The notes below the pieces were generated by a model. It made no database searches, had not been told where the DNA came from, and saw only the letters and a program-made list of their open reading frames with translations. The position numbers and the translations under genes are program-made. A DNA stretch of 45,673 nucleotides from positions 1 through 45,673 of the forward strand of contig JAFIGT010000006.1 in assembly GCA_017849585.1 (NCBI GenBank). The letters are read 5' to 3'. Source of the DNA: Verrucomicrobium sp. (GTDB lineage: Bacteria > Verrucomicrobiota > Verrucomicrobiia > Methylacidiphilales > UBA1321). Below, one piece after another: positions 23,583-33,103 of this stretch. How positions within the stretch are numbered: position 1 is the first letter of the stretch; the number at the start of each line of letters is the position of its first letter.

Positions 23583-25364
23583 TCAACCCTGGATGCGACC
23601 AAATTTCTTTTCCAGTTCGTCGAGACTGAACTGGATCATCGTGGGCCGTCCATGCGGACAGGTGTACGGCAAATCACACGCCAGCAGGTCTGCGACCAAT
23701 TTATCCCATTCGTCAGGTCGCAAGGCATCATTCGCTTTCACGGCGTGACGGCAGACGGTTTTCGTCACGACTTCCTCGCCAAGACGGCGCGACTTGCGAG
23801 TCTCGCCACCCGCTTCCTGCAATTCCACCACCAGCGTGCGCATGAACTCGGTCACGTCGCGCGTCTTCACCATGGGCGGCAAGGCATCGACTAAAAAAGT
23901 GGTTGTCCCGAAGAGGCTGATCCCCACCCCGATTTGATTCAGCGTTTCGAGTTGGGCCATTAAAAAGTCCGCTTCGCGAGGAGGCAACTCCAGCGTCGCG
24001 GGCAAGAGCAGCCGTTGCGAGAGCACCTCTTGTTTCGCCACACGTCGCAACATCTGCTCAAACAGTACCCGCTCGTGGGCGGCGTGTTGATCAATAAGCA
24101 CAAGACCTTCCTTCCCCTCTGCGACGAGATAGAGATGCGCCACGTCACCAAGCACGCGTAATCCGAGTGCATTCTCCGGAGCATGCGGTCGGGGAGGCGC
24201 GGGCGGAGCATAGGATGTCGTCGGCAACTGCAGGTCCGGCTGCACCGCCAGATCCATCACCTCGCGACGCATTTCGGGCAGCGATGGCAGTGGAGCGGAA
24301 AAAGTGGGCGCTTGCGGCGTGGGATAAAAGGTCGGCTTCCACGCCGTCGGAACCGTCGCGGCAATGGGTGCGGAACCGAATTGCTGAAGCGTCCGCTGCA
24401 CGGCTGGCACGATGAACTGGCGGATGCGCATGTCGTCGTGGAAACGCACCTCGCGTTTCGCGGGGTGAATATTGACATCGACCCCGGCGGGATCGAGTTC
24501 GAGAAAGAGAACGCAGACGGGGTAGCGGCCACGCATCAGGGCGTTGTGATATCCCTCGAGCAAACCGAATTGGAGCGTGCGGCTGGTCACCGGGCGACCA
24601 TTCACGAACACATGCTCGTCCTGCCGATTACCGCGACTCACGCCCGGCTGCCCAATAAAACCGTGCAACCGCAGGCCATCCTCCTCCGCTTCGAGGGGGA
24701 TCATCTGCCGCATAAATTCCTCGCCATAGATGGCCGCAATGCGATCGCGCAGCTGTTGACCAGCCGACCAGCGTTCCGGCGGACCGTCATCGTAGGAGGT
24801 CATGAATCCCACATCCGGCCGCGCCAATCCGGCGAGAATCATCTGGTGCTTGATGTGCGCCGTCTCCGTCGGTTCCGTGCGCAGAAACTTGCGCCGCGCG
24901 GGCATATTGAAGAACAACGACCGCACTTCGATCTGCGTGCCGGGAGCCATGCCCGCCTCGCGCACATCGACGAGCTTGCCGCCGTTCACGGTCAACTCGG
25001 TGCCCGCGATGGCATCGGGTTCGCGTGTGCGCAGGCGAAATTTCGAGACCGAAGCAATGCTCGGGATGGCCTCGCCACGAAAACCGTAGGACGCGATATG
25101 CGAGAGATCATCACTCGTCTTGAGCTTGCTCGTGGCGTGACGCTCGAGACAGAGCAAGGCATCGTCCTTGCTCATGCCCCAACCGTTATCCGTGATCACG
25201 AGCAAATTACGACCACCACCGCGCACTTGAATATCTATTTGCGTGGCCCCCGCATCGAGCGAGTTTTCCATCAACTCCTTGAGCACAGAAGCCGGGCGCT
25301 CAATCACCTCGCCCGCGGCGATTTGATTGGCCACCTGCTCCGATAAAAGGGCAATGCGGTTCAC
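23583..25364 (-). CDS. mutL: DNA mismatch repair protein MutL with endonuclease motif
   Basis: The 593-residue protein has the N-terminal GHKL ATPase (IAAGEVIERPASVLKELMENS, ITDNGWGM, YGFRGEA) and the transducer segment DVNIHPAKREVRF. After a Pro-rich linker (about 335-400) comes a dimerisation domain with the nicking motif DQHAAHERVLFE at residues 425-436 and the later CPHGRPT. The motif marks MutL of bacteria without MutH, which nick DNA themselves. The start is GTG at 25364 without a clear Shine-Dalgarno sequence. It follows parB on the same strand after 45 bases. Confidence 0.95.
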   Translation of the reverse strand: MNRIALLSEQVANQIAAGEVIERPASVLKELMENSLDAGATQIDIQVRGGGRNLLVITDNGWGMSKDDALLCLERHATSKLKTSDDLSHIASYGFRGEAIPSIASVSKFRLRTREPDAIAGTELTVNGGKLVDVREAGMAPGTQIEVRSLFFNMPARRKFLRTEPTETAHIKHQMILAGLARPDVGFMTSYDDGPPERWSAGQQLRDRIAAIYGEEFMRQMIPLEAEEDGLRLHGFIGQPGVSRGNRQDEHVFVNGRPVTSRTLQFGLLEGYHNALMRGRYPVCVLFLELDPAGVDVNIHPAKREVRFHDDMRIRQFIVPAVQRTLQQFGSAPIAATVPTAWKPTFYPTPQAPTFSAPLPSLPEMRREVMDLAVQPDLQLPTTSYAPPAPPRPHAPENALGLRVLGDVAHLYLVAEGKEGLVLIDQHAAHERVLFEQMLRRVAKQEVLSQRLLLPATLELPPREADFLMAQLETLNQIGVGISLFGTTTFLVDALPPMVKTRDVTEFMRTLVVELQEAGGETRKSRRLGEEVVTKTVCRHAVKANDALRPDEWDKLVADLLACDLPYTCPHGRPTMIQFSLDELEKKFGRIQG

Positions 25365-25409
25365 GATGGTTCGATGTACGGACGGAGATCTCTACCGTCG
25401 AAAAGACAC

Positions 25410-26291
25410 TTACTCCGCCAAGCCGAGCAGACGCAACAGGCGGTCCAATTCGTCCGCAGAGAAGAACTCGAGTTCAATCTTGCCGGTCTGCGCCGTGCCG
25501 CTGAGCCGCACGCGCGTACCGATGTGACGTTGCAGGCGCTTCTCCAAGTCAGCCCATTGCGCATTAGACGGAGCGGAGGGAGACTTGCCGTGCTTCGAGC
25601 GTTTCGGTTTGTGAGACTGAAGCGATTCCACCAGCTTTTCCGTCTGGCGAACCGTGAGCTGATCCTTCAGCACTCGCTCCCCGACGAGGAGCATTTCCTC
25701 CTGCGAATTGAGTCCGAGAATAACTTTGGCGTGACCGACGCTCAAGCGACCGGCAGACACATAATGACGCAATTGATCCGGAAGCGAGAGGAGCCGGATC
25801 GCATTGGCCACGCTCGCGCGGTTCTTGCCGACGCGTTTGGCCACTTCTTCCTGCGTGAGTTGAAACTGGTTGATGAGCAGCGCGTACCCTTCCGACTCTT
25901 CGAGCGGATTCAGGTCAGCGCGCTGGAGATTCTCGATGAGCGCCAGCTCGAGCACTTCGCGGTCGCTCGCGGAGCGGGTGATGACCGGTACCGTGGCGAG
26001 CCCCACCTGTTGCGAAGCGCGCCAGCGGCGTTCACCCGCGATGAGTTCGTAATTACTTCCGACCTGGCGAACAATGAGCGGCTGGATGATGCCGCGCTCG
26101 CGGATCGATTCGACAAGCTCAGTGAGTTGCTCCTCGGAGAAATGTTTGCGCGGCTGGTAGGGGCTCGGGACAATCTGACTGAGCGGGATGTGCTCGATGC
26201 GCTCGCCCTTTTCCACAATGGGTTGCGGCGTCGCCAACGATTCACTGTTGATCAACGCGCTTAAACCGCGACCTAAACCTGTCTTTGCCAT
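25410..26291 (-). CDS. parB: Chromosome-partitioning protein ParB
   Basis: The 293-residue protein begins GLGRGLSALI, the segment that contacts ParA. The nuclease-like CTP-binding domain follows, with PYQPRKHF, GERRWRA and ENLQRADLNPLEE. The DNA-binding helix-turn-helix is at LTQEEVAKRVGKNRASVAN, and the C-terminal dimerisation domain is present. ParB-CTP clamps load at parS sites. No parA is adjacent; the neighbour is mutL, and no good parS was found in the window. The ATG at 26291 has no Shine-Dalgarno sequence but sits six bases after a -10 box. Confidence 0.95.
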   Translation of the reverse strand: MAKTGLGRGLSALINSESLATPQPIVEKGERIEHIPLSQIVPSPYQPRKHFSEEQLTELVESIRERGIIQPLIVRQVGSNYELIAGERRWRASQQVGLATVPVITRSASDREVLELALIENLQRADLNPLEESEGYALLINQFQLTQEEVAKRVGKNRASVANAIRLLSLPDQLRHYVSAGRLSVGHAKVILGLNSQEEMLLVGERVLKDQLTVRQTEKLVESLQSHKPKRSKHGKSPSAPSNAQWADLEKRLQRHIGTRVRLSGTAQTGKIELEFFSADELDRLLRLLGLAE

Positions 26292-26297
26292 TTGGGA

Positions 26298-26326
26298 AAA
26301 CTAGACAGCCAAGCCGAGGTGGTCAA
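26298..26326 (-). promoter_or_regulatory. Promoter predicting a leaderless parB message
   Basis: On the minus strand TTGACC, a 17-base spacer and TAGTTT end six bases before the parB ATG. The expected transcription start therefore coincides with the A of the start codon. Confidence 0.55.
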
Positions 26327-26352
26327 CTGCTGCGTAAATGGGTGAAAGCTGG

Positions 26353-26646
26353 CTAGAACCCAGCGTGAATTTCCTCTTCGGCTTCACGCTTTTGCTTCAT
26401 TTCCTCGAGGGGGCGGAACCGTTCCGCATTGAAACCGCGTTCGGGATACGGAGGAGTGGTGGATTTGGGGTTATTGAGGCCGATGAGATAAAGGCAAACT
26501 TCGCCCGGCTCGCTTTTCCAGTTCACGCCGAGCACCACGTCGCGAATGACGTAGATCTGCCCTTTTTTGGGCAGGCTCTTGTAGAGAAGGATGACAGCCT
26601 TGGGAAAGTTGTCATCCACGCACACCACTTTTTGTCCGACTTCCAT
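26353..26646 (-). CDS. Uncharacterised 97-residue protein
   Basis: I cannot assign a family. The protein begins MEVGQKVVCVDDNFP and is soluble, with strands around GQIYVIRDVVLG and CLYLIGLNNP. A GFNAERFRPLEEM segment precedes an acidic helical tail. A similar GFNAERFRP-type ending occurs in small hypothetical and phage-like proteins as I remember them, which is weak evidence. AAAGGA about eight bases before the ATG supports the start. It lies 27 bases after the phosphohexomutase stop and is probably in that operon. Confidence 0.7.
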   Translation of the reverse strand: MEVGQKVVCVDDNFPKAVILLYKSLPKKGQIYVIRDVVLGVNWKSEPGEVCLYLIGLNNPKSTTPPYPERGFNAERFRPLEEMKQKREAEEEIHAGF

Positions 26647-26673
26647 AACGCGATTCCTTTCGTGTAAATCGGC

Positions 26674-28596
26674 CTATTTGACCCGTTCCTGAACGTCAGC
26701 CTGAACCTCGGTCCACCAGTCGTTGAGGTAGGCCTTGCGTTCGGCCTTGACGGTGGCGAGATCGGTTTTCACTTCCGCTTGGGTGAAGAAATAGAATTTG
26801 ATCTTCGGTTCCGTGCCCGAACCGCGAACCGCCATGCGGCTGCCGTTGGCGAGATGGAAGAGGAGCATGGTTTCCTTGGGGATCACCTTGCCATCGACGT
26901 CCTTGTAGTCCTGCTTGCCGAAGTCCTCAACCGCCACCACATCGCTGCCATTCATCTGCTTGGGCGGATTTTCGCGATAGGATTTGAGCAGCTTCTGGAT
27001 CTGCGCCGCACCGACCGCACCCTCGAAGGTGAGCGTGCCGAGTTTCTCGGTGAAGTAGCCGAATTTTTTGTAGACCGCATCGAGGTAATCAATGATGGTC
27101 TGGCCATTCACCTTGGCCCACGCCGCGACTTCCGCGAACATGAGCACCGCGGCGTTGGCGTCCTTGTCGCGGACGTAATCGCCGCCGGAGTACCCGTAGC
27201 TTTCCTCACCGCCGAAGATGAAGAAGGTCCCCTTCTCCAACTGCGCCGCGCGCTGTTTTTCCATCGGCTGGGCATCGTAATCCGCGAGGCCGGAGGCCTT
27301 CTCGTAATCGAGCATCTTTTCACCGATGTACTTGAAACCGGTGAGCGTGTTGACGCACTTGATGCCGTAATGTTCCGCGATCTTCTTTTGCAGATCGGTC
27401 GTGACGAAAGTCTTGATCAACGCCGCGTGCGCCTTGTTCGCGTCGTTGACGATGCCCTTCGCGAAGAAGCGTTCCGTGCGGTAGGCCGCCATGATCGAGC
27501 CGATCATGTTGCCGGTGATGATTTCGAATTCGCCCTTTCCATTGCGGCAGATGACACCCATGCGATCCGCATCCGGGTCAGTGGCGAGAACAATGTCCGC
27601 GCCCTCGGCCTTGGCCTGATCGACGCCCAACTGCAGGGCCTCCGCGTTTTCCGGATTCGGCGAGGCGACCGTCGGGAACCGGCCATCGGCCTGATCCTGC
27701 TGCGCCACGACGCTGAAATCGAAGCCCCACTGTTTCAGCAGCGAGGGAATGATGCGGCGGCCGGTGCCGTGCACGGGAGTGTAGACGATCTTGAGTTTGC
27801 CTTGCGACGCCTTGATCGTTTCCGGTTCCAGCACGAGGGTGCTGACCGCGTTGCGGTAGGCATCGTCCGCTTTCGCGTCGAGAATATGAATCGGCGCGGG
27901 CGTGCCAGTGAACGGCGGAAGCGGGGTGACGTCGAGGGCATTGACCTCCGCGATGACGCCGGAAGCGTGGGGTTCGACCAACTGACCGCCATCGGCGAAG
28001 TAGGCCTTGTAGCCGTTATCGTGCGAAGGATTGTGGCTGGCGGTGATCATGACCCCGACATGCGCTTTCAACCAGCGGACGGAATACGAAAGCTGCGGCG
28101 TCGACCGATCCTCGGGGAAAAGATAAACCTCGATGCCGAGTTCGGCCCAAGCCTGCGCGACGAGTTCCGCGAAGAAGCGGGAGAAGTGGCGCGTGTCGTG
28201 CGAGACAACGCCCTTGATTTTCTGGCCCTTGAAATACTTCAGCAGATATTGACCCGTGCCCTGCGCGGCGCGGCGGACGTTGACCGCATTGAACATGTTC
28301 GAACCGATGGCGGCGTGCTCGGGACGGCCAAGTTCCCCCGGCGTGCCGAGTTCGACCTGGGTCACCTTGCGGCCAATGGTGCGACCGCGAATGCCGCCCG
28401 TACCGAAGGCGAGCTTCTTGAAAAAGCGGTCATTCAGCTCGGTCCATTCCCCCGCCGCCACGAGTTCCTCGATGCTGAGACGGCCCCAGGCGGGCGTCTC
28501 GGCAGATTCGTACACGCGGAGAATGTTTTCGACGGTGGAGGGAAGGAGTTCTTTCGAGGCGGGTTCCACCGCCAGCAATTCACGCAGAGGCTTCAT
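26674..28596 (-). CDS. Alpha-D-phosphohexomutase (phosphoglucomutase/phosphomannomutase type)
   Basis: The 640-residue protein carries the phosphoserine loop TASHNPSHDNGYKAYF, the metal-binding loop ATDPDADRMGV and the sugar-binding loop FGGEESYGYSGGDYV. The C-terminal phosphate-binding RGSGTEPKIKFYF is also present. It interconverts hexose 1- and 6-phosphates through a bisphosphate intermediate. Glucose and mannose specificity cannot be separated here. The length is near that of PgcA-type mutases, slightly long. It is preceded by leader-element copy 3 in the sense direction and followed by the 97-residue gene. Confidence 0.92.
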   Translation of the reverse strand: MKPLRELLAVEPASKELLPSTVENILRVYESAETPAWGRLSIEELVAAGEWTELNDRFFKKLAFGTGGIRGRTIGRKVTQVELGTPGELGRPEHAAIGSNMFNAVNVRRAAQGTGQYLLKYFKGQKIKGVVSHDTRHFSRFFAELVAQAWAELGIEVYLFPEDRSTPQLSYSVRWLKAHVGVMITASHNPSHDNGYKAYFADGGQLVEPHASGVIAEVNALDVTPLPPFTGTPAPIHILDAKADDAYRNAVSTLVLEPETIKASQGKLKIVYTPVHGTGRRIIPSLLKQWGFDFSVVAQQDQADGRFPTVASPNPENAEALQLGVDQAKAEGADIVLATDPDADRMGVICRNGKGEFEIITGNMIGSIMAAYRTERFFAKGIVNDANKAHAALIKTFVTTDLQKKIAEHYGIKCVNTLTGFKYIGEKMLDYEKASGLADYDAQPMEKQRAAQLEKGTFFIFGGEESYGYSGGDYVRDKDANAAVLMFAEVAAWAKVNGQTIIDYLDAVYKKFGYFTEKLGTLTFEGAVGAAQIQKLLKSYRENPPKQMNGSDVVAVEDFGKQDYKDVDGKVIPKETMLLFHLANGSRMAVRGSGTEPKIKFYFFTQAEVKTDLATVKAERKAYLNDWWTEVQADVQERVK

Positions 28597-28660
28597 AAGG
28601 TATGAGTGTTTTAGACAAAAAGAGCGCCATTAACGAAGCGATTTTTTAGGGGGCGGGTTC

Positions 28661-28864
28661 CCCCATCGAAAAAAATGAAGCGCAGCTCCGAACCGCTCCC
28701 AACGTCTACACTCTTTTCTTGGTCCCGGTCCGGGACAAGGGGGATGCCGATTTCACATTGGAAATTTGAGAAGAGAGGACATCGCGCATGACTCCTTTCT
28801 AGCAGAAAATCGCGCCGACCGTTTGCGTTAGGTTTGTTAGGTGAGCTACGTGTGCGAAAAAAGT
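28661..28864 (-). repeat. Dispersed leader element, copy 3, upstream of the phosphohexomutase gene
   Basis: On the minus strand it reads TTTTCGCACACGTAGCTCACC, then AAAGGAGTC-ATG at 28789 with a 27-residue frame. The palindrome GTCCCGGACCGGGAC follows (28722-28736 on the plus strand), then GTAGACGTTGGGAGCGGTTC and a T-run. It points toward the mutase start at 28596 and nearly fills the 316-base gap between that gene and the divergent gene at 28913. Copy 2 is its closest relative. It also lies upstream of the divergent gene, but in the antisense direction for it. Confidence 0.85.
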
Positions 28865-28912
28865 GTGGTTTCACCCCTTCTCGTGCGGTATGGCTGGAGC
28901 CGGGAGAACGTC

Positions 28913-30220
28913 ATGAACCGGAATACGAAAACCGCCGCCGTGATCGTCCAGGTGCTCGATACCACCGGAAATCCGGTCCGTGGCGCGGTGGTGCAGCGCG
29001 TCGGTTACCGCCTCAAGGAAGACGCTGCCTCCGCCTACGGCGTGCCGGAAGGCGATTTATGGCCCACGCCCAGCCCGGCGCCCACCGATGCCGATGGCAG
29101 GACAACGCTGATTTATCCCCTCGAGGGCGAGGAGGGAATGCAGTTGTCCATTCTGTTTGTAGCGGTCGCGCATCCCGATTTTTGCCGGGCGCAAATTGAA
29201 TTATCCGTGACCTCCCCGACTCCGCTGGTGCTTCAGCAAGGCGCTCGATTGACCCTCATCGGCGAATCCGAAACGAAAGATCTCTGTATCCATGCGGATC
29301 TCGGAGTTGCTCCATTCCCGCCGCCGGTGGATTGGGTGCGTTCTTCCACCGACACGGTAACCGCCCGGATTCCCGTGGGTCGTTATGCTGTGCGCGCGAT
29401 TGGTCGTAGCGCCACCGGCGAAATTTGGTTCAGCGCACCGCAAGAGTTCCGGGCGGAAAATCAAACCGCCACCTTGCGCTTGGCCCTCACTCCCGGGCGT
29501 TCCGTGGCGGGCGCACTCGATTCGTCCGTCCCCCGCCCCGTGCAACACGGGATCGTGGTTGCCGAGGTAACCACTCCCAGCGCGGCGGGAATCAACCTCT
29601 GGAAAACGTCCGCTCCGCTCGCGAAAGACGGCACATTTCTACTGACGTCGTTACCTCCGGGAGACTTGGCCGTCGTCGTAGTCTGTGACGGTTTTCTCTC
29701 CCAACCCACGGAAGCGGATCCTCGCTCCTGGAAGCCGCAAATTTTCTCCGCCGACACCCCCTCCCCGCTCCGGGTCCAGATGACTCCTTCGGGCACGGCG
29801 CGCATTCAGGTGCTCGGACCCGATCACGAGCCCTTGAGCGGAGCCATCGTCTTGTTCAGCCCCAATCAGCAATTCCAACGCGGCAATACCATTCTCGGCT
29901 CCTGTACCGGGACTGCGGAAACGCTCGAAAAAAGCGAGGCACCCGAGTCAGCCCTCAACAACCGGTATCAGGTCCAGACCGATGCGTCGGGGATCGCCCT
30001 CATTTCCAACCTTCCCCCCGGCCAACAGATTTTTTACGTGCACTACGCCGATTACGAAATGCCCATCGCGTTCGTGCAGTCTTACCCCGTGCGCGACGCG
30101 CGTATTGAGATCATGGCCGGTGCCGTGGTTGAGCAGACCGTGACGATGGAAAAGGCCGGAACCCGTTCGCTCGTGAGCGAGATTGAAAAATACGAAACGT
30201 CGTTAAAACAAAGGCGGTAA
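28913..30220 (+). CDS. Protein with repeated beta-sandwich (carboxypeptidase-regulatory-like) domains
   Basis: The 435-residue protein has at least three similar units built around strands such as VIVQVLDTTGNPVRGAVVQ, VAGALDSSVPRPVQHGIVV and ARIQVLGPDHEPLSGAIVLF, each followed by a TDADG/TDASG-type turn. These resemble carboxypeptidase-regulatory or Big-like sandwich domains used for binding or as spacers. No signal peptide or membrane segment is visible, so its location is unclear. The ATG at 28913 follows GGGAGA; an in-frame ATG at 28841 lies in the leader element and is less likely. Confidence 0.7.
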   Translation: MNRNTKTAAVIVQVLDTTGNPVRGAVVQRVGYRLKEDAASAYGVPEGDLWPTPSPAPTDADGRTTLIYPLEGEEGMQLSILFVAVAHPDFCRAQIELSVTSPTPLVLQQGARLTLIGESETKDLCIHADLGVAPFPPPVDWVRSSTDTVTARIPVGRYAVRAIGRSATGEIWFSAPQEFRAENQTATLRLALTPGRSVAGALDSSVPRPVQHGIVVAEVTTPSAAGINLWKTSAPLAKDGTFLLTSLPPGDLAVVVVCDGFLSQPTEADPRSWKPQIFSADTPSPLRVQMTPSGTARIQVLGPDHEPLSGAIVLFSPNQQFQRGNTILGSCTGTAETLEKSEAPESALNNRYQVQTDASGIALISNLPPGQQIFYVHYADYEMPIAFVQSYPVRDARIEIMAGAVVEQTVTMEKAGTRSLVSEIEKYETSLKQRR

Positions 30221-30222
30221 CC

Positions 30223-31284
30223 CTACGCCAAACGCGATTTGGTTTTCGCGAGGAGTCCGAGGAAAAAGAGGCCGCCGAGAATGCTGGTGATGACGCCGAT
30301 GGGGACTTCCTCGCCGACGACGAGACGGCGCGAGAGAAGGTCGGCCCAGAGGAGGAGCAAGCCGCCGAGCAAAACGGAGCCGGGCAGGACGAGGCGGTGA
30401 TTCGGGCCGAGGAGTTTGCGGGTGATGTGCGGGACGATGAGGCCGATAAAACCGATGATGCCACTGACCGCCACTGCCGCCGCCGCGAGCAAGGCTGCGG
30501 TGCCGAGGAGCACAAGCTTGGTCCGCTCGAGCGGAACGCCGAGGTGATGGGCGGTTTCTTCGCCGAGAGCGAGGAGATTGAGTTCGCGCCAATAGTAGAT
30601 GGCCACGCCGATGCCGAGGAGCACATAGGGCACCAGCGCGGTGACGTAGACCCAGCCGTGATTGGCGAGGCTGCCGAAAAGCCAGCTCATCGAGCCGCGC
30701 AAGGTGGACGCTTCCTGCCGCATGAGCAGCAGCGTCACCATGGCGGTGGCGAGACTGCCGACGGCCATGCCGGTGAGGAGGAGCAAACTAACGGCAACGC
30801 GGCTGCCGCGTTTGGCGAGGAGATAGACCAGCGCCGTAGTGCCGAGAGCACCGCCAAAGGCGAAGAGCGTGATCGTATTCAATCCGCCCATCGAGATTTC
30901 CGCGCCAAGACTGGCAGCGATGACGCCACCCAAGGCGGCCCCGGGAGAGACGCCGACGACAAACGAATCGGCCATCGGATTTTCAAAGAGCGCTTGCAAG
31001 AGGGCTCCGGCCACGGCAAGCGCCGCACCGACGAGCAGGGCCAACGCCACGCGGGGGAGCCGCAATTCCCAGATGATCGTGGTCTGATTGTCGGACGCCT
31101 GATTGGAGATCAGACCCGCCTTCGCCGCAACCACGCGCACGACGTCGCCCACGGAATAGGTTTCCGTGGTGCCGAGACAGGTCGCGAACCAGACGCTGAC
31201 CAGCAGCGCCCCGAGTATGAGCGCCAGCATCAGCCCGGCACGGCGGGTGGAGATCACCGATTTGCTCAGGAGCGAGTCTTTCAT
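30223..31284 (-). CDS. FecCD/BtuC-type ABC transporter permease
   Basis: The 353-residue protein is very hydrophobic with about nine to ten helices. It has the family motifs LRLPRVALALLVGAALAVAG, ENPMADSFVVGVSPGAALGG and the later GFIGLIVPHITRKLLG, which contacts the ATPase. It would form the channel for a siderophore, haem, cobalamin or metal chelate. I chose ATG 31284, which overlaps the ATPase stop by four bases (ATGA); the longer frame reads back into the ATPase gene. It is last in the three-gene transport operon. Confidence 0.92.
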   Translation of the reverse strand: MKDSLLSKSVISTRRAGLMLALILGALLVSVWFATCLGTTETYSVGDVVRVVAAKAGLISNQASDNQTTIIWELRLPRVALALLVGAALAVAGALLQALFENPMADSFVVGVSPGAALGGVIAASLGAEISMGGLNTITLFAFGGALGTTALVYLLAKRGSRVAVSLLLLTGMAVGSLATAMVTLLLMRQEASTLRGSMSWLFGSLANHGWVYVTALVPYVLLGIGVAIYYWRELNLLALGEETAHHLGVPLERTKLVLLGTAALLAAAAVAVSGIIGFIGLIVPHITRKLLGPNHRLVLPGSVLLGGLLLLWADLLSRRLVVGEEVPIGVITSILGGLFFLGLLAKTKSRLA

Positions 31285-32078
31285 GACGCGGCCTCCACTT
31301 GTCGCGGCAACAAGACGAAGGGGTGGCCGGAGTGGGGATTGGTCTGCACGTCGACGTCGACGCCGTAGATGGCTTTCAGATTCTGCCGGGTGATGATTTC
31401 CTTCGGCGTGCCTTGCGCATGGATCTTGCCACCGCCCATGAGGACGAGCCGATCGCAATATTCCGGCGCGAGATGCAGGTCATGCGAGATGCAGAGCACC
31501 GCCACCTTGCAGTCGTGGGCAAGAGAACGGATCAGTTTGAAGATCGCCAGTTGATGGCCCAGATCGAGATGCGCGGTCGGCTCGTCGAGCAACAACACGG
31601 GCGTGCCCTGCGCCACGGCGCGGGCGACGGCCACGCGCTGCAATTCGCCACCGCTGAGTTCGTTGACGGGGCGTTCCTCGAGACCGCGTAGATCGCAGCG
31701 TTCGATCGCCTCGTTGACCATCCGGTCGTCTGTCTCGGTGGAGACATTCCAGCCGTGCTGCCACGGGGAGCGGCCCATTTCGACGACTTCGCGCACGGTG
31801 AAGGCAAAGAGCGGCGACTGGCTCTGCGGGACGACGGCGACGACTTGGGCGGTCTCGCGGCGCGAGTAGCGGGCGAGCGGTTTTCCCTCGAGAAAAATCT
31901 CCCCGTAGGTCGGCGCGAGGAGTCCGGTCATGACCCGCAAAAGCGTGCTCTTGCCGCAGCCATTGGGTCCGATCACGCCGACGAGTTCACCCCGATGCAA
32001 GTCCACATCGATCCCGTGCAGGACGGAGCGCGAGCCGTAGCCCGCGTCGATTTGTTTTACCTGATAGGCCGGGGTCAT
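31281..32078 (-). CDS. FecE/BtuD-type ABC transporter ATP-binding protein
   Basis: The 265-residue ATPase has Walker A GPNGCGKSTLL, the signature LSGGELQRVAVARA, Walker B VLLLDEPTAHLD and the switch His in CISHDLHL. The family segment FTVREVVEMGRSPW (Q-loop neighbourhood) is typical of siderophore and B12 importers. It powers uptake through the downstream permease, with which it overlaps by four bases, and starts five bases after the binding-protein gene. Confidence 0.94.
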   Translation of the reverse strand: MTPAYQVKQIDAGYGSRSVLHGIDVDLHRGELVGVIGPNGCGKSTLLRVMTGLLAPTYGEIFLEGKPLARYSRRETAQVVAVVPQSQSPLFAFTVREVVEMGRSPWQHGWNVSTETDDRMVNEAIERCDLRGLEERPVNELSGGELQRVAVARAVAQGTPVLLLDEPTAHLDLGHQLAIFKLIRSLAHDCKVAVLCISHDLHLAPEYCDRLVLMGGGKIHAQGTPKEIITRQNLKAIYGVDVDVQTNPHSGHPFVLLPRQVEAAS

Positions 32079-32083
32079 GAAGA

Positions 32084-33103
32084 TCAGCGTTTGGCCGGGG
32101 CCAGTTCGGGATGCAAACCGTAGGCGATGATTTCCGCGGCTTCCATGAGACGCGGTCCGGGAATGGTAAGCAGGTCGTCGGGCACGAGCACGAGACGATT
32201 ATTGGCGACGGCCTTGATTTTGCTCCAGCGGGGATCTACGCGCATGCGCTGCCATTCTTTCTGCAGGAAATCGCCATCGACCTTGCCCTTGCCAATGGCG
32301 ACGAGAATGACGTCGGGGTTGTTCTGGATGACGGTTTCCATGGCGAGTTGCGGCCACATGGTGGCGGCTTGCGCGGCGATGTTGTCGCCCCCGGCCAACT
32401 GGATGAGTTCATGCGGGAAGCTCCCCTTCCCGGCGCTGTAGAGTCCATTGATGCGGAGCAGGAGCAAGACCTTGGGACGAGGACCGGACGGCAGGGATTG
32501 TAATTGTTTCGTGAGCGCCTCGCCGCGCTGGCGCATGTCGGTCACGATTTTCTCCCCGCGCTCGCGCAGCCCCAGCAGGGTGGCCAGATCCACCGTGTCG
32601 CGATAGACGCTTTCAATCGAGGTATGCCGGAAATATGCCGCGTGGAGACTCAGGCGGTCAATCTGTCGCACCACTTCCTGCGGAGTCAGCCCCGACCCCA
32701 CGACAAGATCAGGATGCAGCCCGAGCATCTTCTCCATGTCGGGGTCCATGATGCCGCCAATCTTCGTCTTGGCGATGGCCTCGGGCGGATGAATGCAATA
32801 GGTGGTGTCGGCCACGATCCGGTCCCCAGCCCCGAGGGCGAAGATGAGCTCGGTCAGGCTCGGCGCAAGGCTGACGATGCGCTGGGGCGGGGCCGGCAGG
32901 ACGATCTCGCGATTGAAAGCGTCGCGGAAGTGGAGCGGAAAGCCGGTCGCGGTGGAAGTGGTGAGGGACGGGGCAGAAGGCGTCGCGGATGGGGCGATCT
33001 TGGGTTTCGCCTGGGCCATGAAACGGAACAGGCAGATGATGGCCAGGGCAAAAACCAATATCCCGATCAGAACGCCAAAGGAAGTGAGCACCGGTTTGCG
33101 CAT
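32084..33103 (-). CDS. FecB/BtuF-type substrate-binding protein, membrane-anchored
   Basis: The 339-residue protein opens with a single hydrophobic helix (about residues 9-28) without a lipobox Cys, so it is probably tethered by an uncleaved anchor or exported. A Ser/Thr/Pro linker follows. The binding-protein body starts at PQRIVSLAPSLTELIFALGAGDRIV, a typical BtuF/FecB opening, and ends with RLVLVPDDLLTIPGPRLMEAA. The ligand (siderophore, cobalamin, haem or metal) cannot be read. I found no cobalamin-riboswitch motif or Fur-like box in the 236 bases upstream. Confidence 0.9.
   Translation of the reverse strand: MRKPVLTSFGVLIGILVFALAIICLFRFMAQAKPKIAPSATPSAPSLTTSTATGFPLHFRDAFNREIVLPAPPQRIVSLAPSLTELIFALGAGDRIVADTTYCIHPPEAIAKTKIGGIMDPDMEKMLGLHPDLVVGSGLTPQEVVRQIDRLSLHAAYFRHTSIESVYRDTVDLATLLGLRERGEKIVTDMRQRGEALTKQLQSLPSGPRPKVLLLLRINGLYSAGKGSFPHELIQLAGGDNIAAQAATMWPQLAMETVIQNNPDVILVAIGKGKVDGDFLQKEWQRMRVDPRWSKIKAVANNRLVLVPDDLLTIPGPRLMEAAEIIAYGLHPELAPAKR

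Noticed and set aside
26779-28605. 608-residue plus-strand ORF over the phosphohexomutase
   Set aside because: It is antisense to an intact conserved enzyme; its length reflects codon bias, not coding.
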